From Folioceros fuciformis (lineage: Eukaryota; Anthocerotophyta; Anthocerotopsida; Anthocerotales), in NCBI GenBank assembly GCA_049999805.1, contig JBNGIO010005627.1, positions 26,039 through 90,038 on the forward strand: DNA of 64,000 nt. The letters run 5' to 3'. Below are positions 11,013-20,306 of the stretch, piece by piece (positions within the stretch are counted from its first letter, which is position 1; the number at the start of each line of letters is the position of its first letter). A model generated the notes under the pieces. That model was given only the letters and a program-made list of their open reading frames with translations. It made no database searches and was not told the origin of the DNA. The position numbers and the translations under genes are program-made.

Positions 11013-11060
11013 CACGGAAGGGAACGGAAGGGAACGGAAGGGAACGGAAGGGAACGGAAG
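11013..11060. repeat. 10-bp GGAACGGAAG tandem array
   Basis: Four perfect copies at 11021-11060, preceded by a partial copy. It lies about 190 bp beyond the stop codon of the minus-strand glycosylase gene. Confidence 0.9.
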
Positions 11061-11246
11061 GGAAAAGGGAACAACACAGAAGAGAGGGAAGGAGAAGCTG
11101 CATCATCACACACCACACCGACCCAACCTTTAGTACACGCATCGTGCGGTGCACACACACTCATTTGCTTCCTCCCCGCTTTGCTTCTTGTATCTATGTA
11201 CATACATGGCTGCACTGCGCACTTTACAGCAGATTCCATGGATGAA

Positions 11247-13047
11247 TCACGAGTCTGATTTGAAACCATGTCCTTGTCCTTGGGTATCACACAGCCACGT
11301 CCAGTACTTTTTCAGCATGTGATCGTTGGGCCTCACATCCATCCACCGTCCCTCACAGAAAATTGCATACGCGTCGGCAGCATACCTTCACACACGCACA
11401 CAACCGTGATCCAGGTTTGGTCACAACTGACGCCTGGACGAAGAGGAGGGAAACGGAAACGGAGGGCAGGCAGCAGCAGCCACAGCTAGCTGCATCCTAC
11501 CTGCCGATGCCGTGTAGCTGAGTCACGTCACTCCACCCATCCTCCAGGTACTCGGCAGAGAATCGCTGGATCGTTTTTGCACGCTTGTTTTGGAGGCCCA
11601 AGGACCGGATCACTTGCCCGATCTTGGCAGTTTCCACAGTGACTGCGCTTTCGGCTGTTGGGCACAGCTCGAACAGCTTCCAAATCACTTGATGCATCTG
11701 CGAGGCAAAATCCCACAGCACCCGTCACTTCCTCCCCTAGCCGACGAAGTTCGTGTTCAATAGTCATCGATTACTGCTGCTTTTGGAACTACAAGGCCGT
11801 ATCAAAAAAGGGAACGTAACGCAGCGCACCTGGCGACCGGATGTTTGGTTCAGCAGCATGCATGCCACAAGAGTCTTCCACGGATCCGTGTACAGGCTCT
11901 CCTGAATGAGGCCGTAGGGTGATGCTGGAGGAACCCACGCAGCCCTCGGCTCCTTCCTCGGAACAGGACATGTCATTGTAGTATCAACATCCCCTGCCCT
12001 AGCCCTTGTTCCACATTTCTGGGCCTTGCCTGAACGGTCCTCTTCTGCAGATCTTGATGTTCCACGCTTCTTCACACCTTTCCGCCCCCTTACGGACTTC
12101 ACACTTCTACTAGGACCTTCGTCCCCTGAAGAGAAGCAACGGTCTTCCACGTGCCTTTGAAGTCCTTCACCCTCTTCCCCTTCTTCATCCTCCCTGAACA
12201 ACACGGAGGTTGGCACCACAGGCTTGATGCTCCGCTTACACCGCCGTAACCCACGACTTGCCTGCTGGCTAGCCTTCACTGCCTCCAGCTTAGCCCTGGC
12301 CCTGCTCACTGATGCACGTTGTTGCAACTCCTCATCGCCAGGCCTGCAGGTATCTCCCACACTCATACCCTCCAACACCTTGCTATCCTCGGCCTCCAAG
12401 TCAGCAGTAGCACGCTGGCTTGCTTGCACTGCTTCCAAATTTCTCCTACTACCATGCGAACGGACGAGTGGCCTAATCCTACCACAAATCCCCCCAGCAC
12501 CGTCGTCATGAACTTCCCCCTCAAACCCAGCTTCCAAAATCACCGGATCAGCAACCACACGAGGACAACCACCATCCACATCATCCTCAACCGACACGGC
12601 ACTCTCCGCACCAACTCTGTTCCTCCTCGATCTACGCTTCGGATTCTTGGCTACGTACCGTCTCCCTCGTTTTTTGGCCTCTGCACCTTTCACAGCCTCA
12701 AGTTTAGCCAAGGCCTTTGCCAGCATGCCTGCTGGCCCTGACTTTCGTTGTTCCAAGCACTCTCCCAACCCTGGCTTACAACATGCTTCATTTTTTTCGC
12801 ACTGCTCATCCTCCGGCTTAGACTCAAACCTAGGCAGCAAGCTCCTGCACACTCTCCTCTTCCAATGAGGAGAAACGACTAAACTTCCAGAACAAGGATG
12901 ACCTTCAACAGCCTGCCAACCTGCTAGATCTTCATCACCACCTCCACAACTTATCCGACACCTCTTGGAACCTCCAATAAGTTTCGCTCCTCCTGTCCAC
13001 CTGAACTCATCCACCAAGGCCCCTAAGTCTGCCTTGGTGGCTCCCAT
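11247..13047 (-). CDS. MBD4-like DNA glycosylase (HhH-GPD), 3 exons
   Basis: Base-excision repair enzyme of the MBD4 type, expected to remove thymine or uracil from G:T and G:U mismatches in the nucleus. Exons 13047-11830, 11697-11501 and 11385-11247 encode 517 residues. The catalytic domain is confined to the last 145 or so: [20 protein letters not shown] and LLNQTSGRQ end exon 1, [10 protein letters not shown] and the helix-hairpin-helix [15 protein letters not shown] follow, then [11 protein letters not shown], whose Asp (about residue 493) is the expected catalytic acid. Most of exon 1 is a highly charged region without a methyl-CpG-binding domain, as in plant MBD4-like proteins. It contains three copies of a LEAVK/Q-x-S/A-Q/E motif. 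The Met in exon 1 follows a splice acceptor at 13055, and frames through the upstream exon hit stops, so a 5'-UTR intron (about 13147-13055) is likely. Confidence 0.92.
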
Positions 13048-14203
13048 ATCCTCACTGCAACCAAACAACACGACACGCAAAACCAAATTAAACAAACTTC
13101 CAAGCACCACAACACACCAGACCACACATTCTCAACAAAAATCTCACCTTCAATCAGCAGCTCCCTTCCTCTGAAGGCGATCTGCACCACTCTGTGATAA
13201 ACACAAATTCGCAGCTCCATCTACCACCTTCCGCACAAAACCACCAGACACATGCTCACAGGAGGGATCCTTGGGCTGCACAAAAACGGGACGGGATCTT
13301 CATGGCCAGCTCATCCATCGCGTTGTGGCCACGTTCCAGAGCCCCTCGTCGTTTACTCGTTCACCTACCCGACCTGAGGTAAGTGGGAAAAAAATCATTT
13401 AATTCTTTAATTCCTGACTTTCTTGCCGCAACCCAGCCCCGCGCGGAAGCCGCGGGGAAAGGCAAACAGCATCCCAACCACAGCAGCACCAAAATTGCCG
13501 GCAACACCAGCAGCTTGCGAAAGTGGCTGATAAGGAGCTTCGTCGTCTCTCCCTCCTCGTGCGGTAGCGGTTGTTGGAGCTTGCTGATCAGTTGCAATTG
13601 GTTTCGGATTTGAATGCCTGCCACCTTGGATCCATCAAATCAGACATCTGTCAGAGCACGATAGCGATGGATGTGGCTGGATGTGCTGCGCGCGATATGT
13701 GTTTTGATCAACATAATCACGGAGCCTTGGTGCCACTTCTGATTCTTTAGGTATCGTTTGTCTCCGCTTTTTGTTTGTGCTGGAAGGTATGGCGGCAACG
13801 TTTCGCGTCCAAGGATTATGGGCGTCTTCGAAGATAGCATTAAAATTTCGCAACTAAGATTTGATAGCTTGTTTCTTACAGCGTTTTGAAATTTCAACTC
13901 CGGATGAGCACTTATGGAGTTCTTTTCTTCAATTATTGGAAGGAAGATCTATGTCTAGCTGAAATTTGGTGGAGGATTTCTGTAAGCACTTCTGGTATGC
14001 AGCTTTACCTGGGATGTTCTGGCAGCCAAGGAAAAGAAAATGCATGGGTGTACATGGAGTGATTTTCTTTCAAACATAACACTAGTCTGAGGTAATTTTC
14101 AGCTTAGGCCTTCTTCTTTTCTCTTGTGTTGTTGAGTGGTGCATCTAACAAGATGGAGAATCCTGAATGTAGTTCTAAATTTTAGCAGGCCACAAATTGT
14201 ATT
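13048..14203. other. Divergent intergenic region between glycosylase and OVATE genes
   Basis: Contains the probable 5'-UTR intron of the glycosylase (donor near 13147, acceptor near 13055) and probably both promoters. Composition shifts from GC-balanced to AT-rich at about 13640-13900, the left edge of the AT-rich island. A splice acceptor-like TTTTAGCAG lies 16 bp before the OVATE start codon, so that gene may also have a leader intron. No further gene was seen. Confidence 0.55.
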
Positions 14204-16015
14204 ATGGCTGGTTTGGAGTTTAGGAATCCAAGAAGGGATTCTCCTTACACAAGTTGTACCAAACATATCAACCATAAGGTTGGAAAGCCTCTTGTATGGC
14301 AAGATGATATGGCAGAAATAAGAGAGACGTATCGTCGTGTTGCTAAAATCAAAGACACTGCGTACACAGGATTTTCTTGCTTAGATCCAGCACGAACAGC
14401 GGAGGTCTTGAGCAAGAATAGGAAGGCAAGGAAAGAAGTGTTACACTCATTTGAGCAAATTCATTATCTAAATTCCTCAAGTCCATTTGAGGCTTTTCAG
14501 CATGTTCGAAATGTACGCAATATGTGTAGAAGAATTCAATCTATTAGTTCTCTTACTGAAAGGAAAAAGAATCCTTGGGATGTTGAATTGTTTCCAGCAT
14601 TATTGAGGAGACCAACAACAGCATGTCCAGTGAGACATCCAAGATGTCACAGAGGCTGTGGCCCAACAAGGCCTGTCTCAGTGCCTGTCTATACTGATAG
14701 AACACCCAAGTGTTATGCTCCAGCTTCATTTTCCCAGCTCTTGGATATATCCAACAAGCCAGAAAGCACTTGTCATGCTTGTCATTACAAAGCTCCCTAT
14801 GATCGTCCATCTCAACAAGACAAGTCACCTCGTTCAAGGGCTGCATATTATCATAACTATATGTTAACATCTGGACCATCATCCCCAAGCCAAGAATCCA
14901 CTAGATTCTTATATGATGGTTTGCATAAGTTGGCAATTCAACATACAGAAACACCTGCTTCAACAAATGTTTACATGCATTCCTATGATGACGAGGACAC
15001 CATACAATTGAGGTCTCCTCCTATATCAGAGAGATTTTATACCAATAATCGCCATTATGAAACAAACCTTAGTAAACAAGCAACTTCAAGAGTACTAATT
15101 GAAAAACCTTTGGATACAGTTGAGAAAAAATTCAATGACAATCAAGAGAACATGGTGGAAAAGTCATGGGTGCCTGAACAGGGGAAAACTGCAAGGAAAC
15201 TAGTAGAACGACGTTACCCAATTGACAATGTGAAGAGGGGTCAAAGTAAATCATACTACACTCTAGGATCATCTAGTTTAGAGCATCCTAGTCTAGATAA
15301 TGCTAATTTGACTGATAGAGTTTTAACAGATTCAGACTCTAGTTCTGAGACAGAAAAAGTTCCACCAAGACGATCCAAGTCACATGGCTCTAGAAGTAAG
15401 GTTTCTCTTTCCCAGAACATGCCAAGAAGTACAATTGAGCCTCGGAAACGATCTGTGATAAGTAAATCCCTTTTCAAACGAGCAACTATTGAAAAGCCAT
15501 TAGCTCAACCACTGATAGATAAATCTTCTACGGATACCCCAAGTATAGAATGCTGTTCTCCAAGAGATAGCTTAACATTAGGCCTTCATCAACCATCCCC
15601 ATCCACAGAATGTAAAGAAGATGTTATGGCCACTCTGGTTAGAATAGACGGTATCAATGATACAAGAAATAAGATGAATCTTCCAGAGTGTTCAGCTAGT
15701 GATAGCCCTGCAACAACAATGTCCAACATCAACACCATTGATAAGAATCAACTAGTAGAGGACTTGGAACAAAAGAAAGGGTTCTATGAAACAGGAGAGA
15801 GTGGAGTAATAATAAAACACTCAACTGATCCCTATGTTGATTTTAAGAACTCTATGATGGAGATGATTGCTGAGGAAAAACTTGAGAATAGGCCTGACGC
15901 CATTGAAGACCTCTTTCAATATTACTTGGATCTAAATCCGGGAGCACATCACCAAGTTATTGAAAGGGTCATAATAGATATTAGAAAAGAGCTTAAAGCA
16001 AAAAGATCATTGTAA
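14204..16015 (+). CDS. OVATE-family protein (OFP), single exon
   Basis: Putative transcriptional co-repressor of the OVATE family, nuclear or cytoplasmic, whose relatives bind TALE homeodomain proteins and shape organ growth. The assignment rests on the C-terminal 62 residues (542-603): DPYVDFKNSMMEMIAEEK, then IEDLFQYYLDLNPGAHHQVI and a final IRKELK. This is the diagnostic OVATE domain (DPYxDFxxSMxEMI, LxxYLxLN, HxxI). The other 540 residues are Ser/Thr/Pro-rich and probably disordered; a conserved-looking basic N-terminal part contains VGKPLVWQDDMAEIRETYRR. At 603 residues it is longer than typical angiosperm OFPs (about 200-400). Codon use is strongly A/T-ending, unlike every neighbour. 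No in-frame stop interrupts 1.8 kb, so it looks functional. Could be mis-started if an upstream exon exists. Confidence 0.85.
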   Translation: MAGLEFRNPRRDSPYTSCTKHINHKVGKPLVWQDDMAEIRETYRRVAKIKDTAYTGFSCLDPARTAEVLSKNRKARKEVLHSFEQIHYLNSSSPFEAFQHVRNVRNMCRRIQSISSLTERKKNPWDVELFPALLRRPTTACPVRHPRCHRGCGPTRPVSVPVYTDRTPKCYAPASFSQLLDISNKPESTCHACHYKAPYDRPSQQDKSPRSRAAYYHNYMLTSGPSSPSQESTRFLYDGLHKLAIQHTETPASTNVYMHSYDDEDTIQLRSPPISERFYTNNRHYETNLSKQATSRVLIEKPLDTVEKKFNDNQENMVEKSWVPEQGKTARKLVERRYPIDNVKRGQSKSYYTLGSSSLEHPSLDNANLTDRVLTDSDSSSETEKVPPRRSKSHGSRSKVSLSQNMPRSTIEPRKRSVISKSLFKRATIEKPLAQPLIDKSSTDTPSIECCSPRDSLTLGLHQPSPSTECKEDVMATLVRIDGINDTRNKMNLPECSASDSPATTMSNINTIDKNQLVEDLEQKKGFYETGESGVIIKHSTDPYVDFKNSMMEMIAEEKLENRPDAIEDLFQYYLDLNPGAHHQVIERVIIDIRKELKAKRSL

Positions 16016-18027
16016 TGAGTTTCTTATGCTGTATCATTCTTTTTCATTATTTATATATTAATATATATATATATTTTTATTGGGGCAAAAGTTCAAGAAG
16101 TGGGCTTCCCAACACAAATGGAGCACTCACACCAATGGTATCCAATCAATTGTTTTTTAAAATAAATTATTCTATGTCACTTCTTAATTCAAGCTTGCTT
16201 TCTTTGAAATCTATTAGCTACATTTGTATAGCACATGGTATGCAGGATCTGTAATTGGTATGCATTGCGTTATGTTATTTATTTTTATTAAAAATAAATA
16301 ATTATTTTTTTTCAACTTGTCTTGCAGGAGAAAGTTAGGAAGAATTCAAAAGCCATATAGTATTGTAAGATTAAATGAGAAAACAGATTTGTAATATATT
16401 GTAAAATATTTTATAGATATTTTTGATCTTTATAAAAAAATATAAGCCAATTTATTAAGGGTATACAATGAAAAAATCTTTGAAAAATATTTAAGCTAAA
16501 ATAGAAGAAAGGTGCATGCTATAAAAAAATTTAAAAAGATATTATAAAAAATTAAATAATTTATATTAAAAAAAAAGAGTACTATGTTATTTCTAAAATC
16601 TTCATGAAGATTGTTGCATATATTTAAAATAAAAAATATATGTTTAAATAATCAATTTACATAAATTTTGTGTACATATGTATCTTAATTAATTGGTAGG
16701 TATTATACCTACATAACTGTGCAGAACTTTAAAGAATCTCCTAACTAACCAAGTGCAAAGGGAGCTAAGAAATTAAATAAAATTAATAAAACTTATTAAT
16801 ATATATATTTAAATTGGTAAGCGCTCATAAACATATGGGCATGTGAGGTTATATGACTGGTGATGTTAAATCTAAAGTTACTAGAGACATGAGACTAAGT
16901 TACTATGACTAGCTGGAAAGGCCCTTGAATTTAGCGCTGTGAACAATGAAGAATTAGGCTCTAGAGGTTGTGATGATTATTTTCCGTGTGATTTTGTAGG
17001 TTTTGGGGATGCGTCCACTGTTTTGGTTGCGAGCCTAAGTCTGAAGCAAAATGGTGCTGGTTTAGCATGGCAACTTCTGAGTATGTGGATGTGTTTCTGC
17101 GGAACACGCTTGCTGTTCTTGAGCTCCCAGCTCAATGGGAAGGCGTTGCTTGTTTCATCAGAGTGGTTGGTTTTCAGCCAAGGTATTCGTGGTGGGCACA
17201 CAACTTGAAGGCAGTGTAGGTTCCAGTCAAGATGGATGTTGGGGCCCTGGAACCACAGCAGGTACTCGTTCATGGAAGCTCTTCCCAGGAATTGTTATCT
17301 CGGTTGTTTTTCTTGCTCGAGGTCGAGGAGGAAACAGAGCGTGTGGTGACATGCTGGGTTGGGTAGCCAGCCACAGGTTGAAGATTCAACATCTGAACTT
17401 CTCATGGCTGCTGACAGGGTAGGAGCTGACACCCCCAAGCCTGCCGAAGATCCTACCCCACATTGAACATCGAGGCAGTTAACGGTTCTGTGGGAATCTT
17501 ACGCCACACATTTCTGTGTCTGTCTCCCAACGAGGTCCCCAGACGTAGTAGAAGGGATGACACGATGAAGTGTCAACTATAAGACGAGGAGAGAACGTGA
17601 GAGCTCCTTTCTCTTTAGCTCATCTGATGGGCACAGTGTGCTGCAAGACTCCTTCCAGTGCCCTGGTTCAAGGGTGTCAAGATCGAATTCGTGCAAGAAC
17701 AGCCAGCCAGCCTTATCGGTGATGGCGAGAAACCAGACGCAGACTCTTCCTGACAGAAACTTGACACAATCTAGCGCTTCACGATTGGAGCCACATGTTG
17801 GGAGTGCGTCGGGTGGTTGAGAGCTGAGCGCTGACACCGGCCGAAGCGCTCGGCGTTTCATGCGTGCACATTGATTTCCTCCTGGCCACCAGACGTTACT
17901 GCGCCGAGTGCTTGGATACGAATCAGAAGCTCGCATTTCCCGGCCCCGGGAACCCTATATGTAGAGCGGCTTGATGCCCCCGAGAGACTGTCTTCGTGCA
18001 GCTGGGTCGTGATCACCTCTCGGAAAC
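16016..18027. other. AT-rich spacer, then ThrE promoter region
   Basis: 16016-16900 is extremely AT-rich, with an (AT)n run near 16055-16075, poly-A/T tracts and no open frame of coding character. From about 16930 the composition returns to that of the rest of the window. Open frames at 16939-17208 (+) and 17577-17936 (-) show no family resemblance and no continuation into further exons. The last 500 bp presumably hold the transporter promoter. Confidence 0.5.
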
Positions 18028-20210
18028 ATGCCCGTCACTTCCGGCCTACGAGAAAAGCTGCTCGGGGCTGCAGCAGGCGCGGCAGCTGGATCCGACGACA
18101 ATGCCTCTCCGCGCAGGAAGAAGGCAGCCAAGAAGCCGAGAGAGCAGCACGAGCACCGGCAGCCGGCTCGGCCAAAGATGACAGAGGAGGAGATCGGTGA
18201 GACTCTCAGTCTTCTGGAGTCTGCAATCTGTGTGTTTGGTTGGGCTGACGCAGGATCGAATTTCGTTGAGCTGGACTGATTTTGTTTCCTTGTTTGCTCT
18301 TTGTTGCACGGTCTCTACGCTGCTGGCAGCCCGGCTGTGGATTTCTGAATATAATAAGCTTGAGTGATTTGTTTCCATGTCTTCCGTTGCTCCGATGGTC
18401 TTGTGCTTTGCTGCCAGTCCGGCTGTGGCAGAGCAAGCCTCCAGAGTCCCATTTCAACGAGCACCTGCGCAGGAAGTTTCTGATTCGGCTGGCAACGTCC
18501 CTGCATAGCTACGGCAGCTCTGCCTCCAGAACCGAGTATTTGACTGAGAAGGCGGCCGCCCGGCTGGAAGTGGACGCCGAAATTGCTGTCTTTCCTTCCC
18601 TCATCTGCCTCTCGTTCGACAACGACAGCCATCAAAGGTGCGCACTGTCTGAATCGGAGGTCCATCGTCCCGACACTGGAAGCAGCTGATTGTAAGTGGC
18701 TTGTGGAACAGGGCGGGGGAAGTGCACCTCCTCAAGGTCGAGTCTGGGTACGACGCGGATAAATTGGGCCGTGCAGACCAGCTTGCCAACAATGCCGGCC
18801 TCCCGGACAGCCCTCTGGTTCTGGCCTACTGGCGGCTCAAGGCCATTGCGAATGCAACTCCTGAGTTTGGAAGATTGCATTGGAGACTGCTTGGCTTCTC
18901 TGTTTCGGCTGCCTGTGCTGCGCTTCTCCTGTTTGAAGGTAAGGGCGATAGCTTCCGCCACTGCACCTTGTCATCTAATCGAGGCTGAGCTGAGCCCCTG
19001 TGGTTGAATTTGTAGGCAGCCTTTGGGATGCCTGCTTGGCTCTCGTGCTGGGCCTCGTGGTGGGGCTTCTCGACAGCCTTCAACCGCAGTCTTCTCTCTT
19101 TGCTAACGTCTTCAAGTTCGTCTCTTCCTTGGTGGTCTCCTTCCTGGCAAGGCTACTGTCTGTGTACATCACCTCGCGCCGCATTTGCTACTACGCACTG
19201 GCGCTTGGCTCCTTGTGCCGTGTGCTTCCAGGTATGGATGGCAGTGGAACATTGCGATGACTTGTTGTGGCACTCACACCCGGGCACTGATATCTGGCTG
19301 CCTTGCACTTGGTCCGTGTGTCAGGGCTGACGCTCACCTTAGGAGTTAGCGACCTGGTGGCAAGTGCTCAAGTGACTGGCTCGTCACGGATCATTTCTGC
19401 ACTATTTTCCTCACTGCAGATCGGTTTCGGGCTTGCAATAGGGGACGACNNNNNNNNNNNNNNNNNNNNNNNNNNNNNNNNNNNNNNNNNNNNNNNNNNN
19501 NNNNNNNNNNNNNNNNNNNNNNNNNNNNNNNNNNNNNNNNNNNNNNNNNGCGCCTGGTCTGGTAGGAATGCGAACATTCCCTTTTCAAATGGCCGAACCT
19601 TCCAACGTTGTCCGATGTCTGCTTTTTTATCTCAATCTGAACAGGTTCCTGGGCTACGCCCTGTCGTTGAACATTTTGCTCCATTCTCGAGTAAACCAAT
19701 GGCCTGGAATGACCCTGGCTGCATTCGTGGGGTGGGTGGCAAAGACTCTGGCAAGTACACACCTCGGGAACAGTGCGTCCACCATCATCGCAGCCTTCGC
19801 AATTGGAGTGACAGGTCTGTCCCTCCCCTACTGGAAAGCAATCCCCTTCCGGGATGCACATTCAGGAAAGGATTGAAGGTCAAGTTGGCATGTATTTTGC
19901 AGGCACTTCCTACTCCTACTTCACGGGTGACTTGCCCTTGGTGATGCTGTTCTCAGGAATCCTGCTCTTGGTTCCTGGTGGGATTGGAATCAGGGCGGTT
20001 ACGGCTCTGCTAGAAGATGATGTTATGGCCGGAATGGGGTTCGTCTTCGATATGACGGTGGTGGCTTTGGCTATCACCCTCGGCCTATTAATGGCCAAAC
20101 TCGTCTTGCCATCTGGATTCCTTGCACCTTTGAAGCTGCCCACCACCAACCTCAACACAATAGCTCAACAATTTGACGACGATGAAAGCGAAGAGGACAT
20201 GGCCTTATGA
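18028..20210 (+). CDS. ThrE / PRM10-like membrane transporter (DUF1212 family)
   Basis: Multi-pass membrane protein of the ThrE threonine/serine exporter family, related to yeast Prm10 and bacterial YjjP/YjjB. Inferred exons: 18028-18196, 18418-18637, 18697-18938, 19016-19231, 19325 into the gap, 19645-19814 and 19903-20210. The first half has the family's soluble signature: FLIRLATSLHSYGSSASRTE, then LEVDAEIAVFPSLICLSF and LLKVESGYDADKLG. Next come membrane segments around WDACLALVLGLVVGLLDS, FSSLQIGFGLAIGD, WPGMTLAAFVGW and LVMLFSGILLLVPGGIGIR. The LxPGGIGxR loop is typical of the second ThrE domain. The N-terminus is Arg/Lys-rich and the C-terminus ends in an acidic tail. One exon or exon end is lost in the gap at 19450-19549. 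Substrate is unknown; amino or organic acid export is family knowledge only. Confidence 0.85.
19450..19549. other. Assembly gap inside the ThrE-like gene
   Basis: A nominal 100-bp run of N starts right after the codons for IGFGLAIGDD. A plausible splice donor (GTAGGAATG) follows at 19562, so the missing bases probably include the end of that exon. The gene cannot be judged complete from this window. Confidence 0.95.
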
Positions 20211-20306
20211 TGAAGCATTGAGGAATTTGTAGTGTACATAATGTGACAGTTTCTAGCGCAGAGGCTGAGTTGTCTACGGACAAAGGCTTAGCATCAATTT
20301 ATGTCG

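Larger units (their letters stand above)
8782..11246. other. Repeat-rich intergenic spacer
   Basis: Lies between the 3' end of the LBD gene (+) and the 3' end of the MBD4-like gene (-), so two transcription units converge here. It holds pentamer repeats (9405-9480), TCC/TTC triplet runs near 10180-10210, a GCT triplet run near 10318, GGGTGC hexamers near 10546-10575 and a 10-bp array near 11021. The open frames are low-complexity. I find no supported gene. Confidence 0.65.

Noticed and set aside
13023-13220. Upstream minus-strand frame (MELRICVYHRVV...) as a possible first coding exon of the glycosylase
   Set aside because: Splicing it to the next exon at the visible donor and acceptor leads to in-frame stops, so it is better read as 5' UTR.
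17577-17936. Minus-strand frame of 119 residues upstream of the ThrE-like gene
   Set aside because: No recognisable motif and no flanking exons; lies in the likely promoter of the plus-strand gene.
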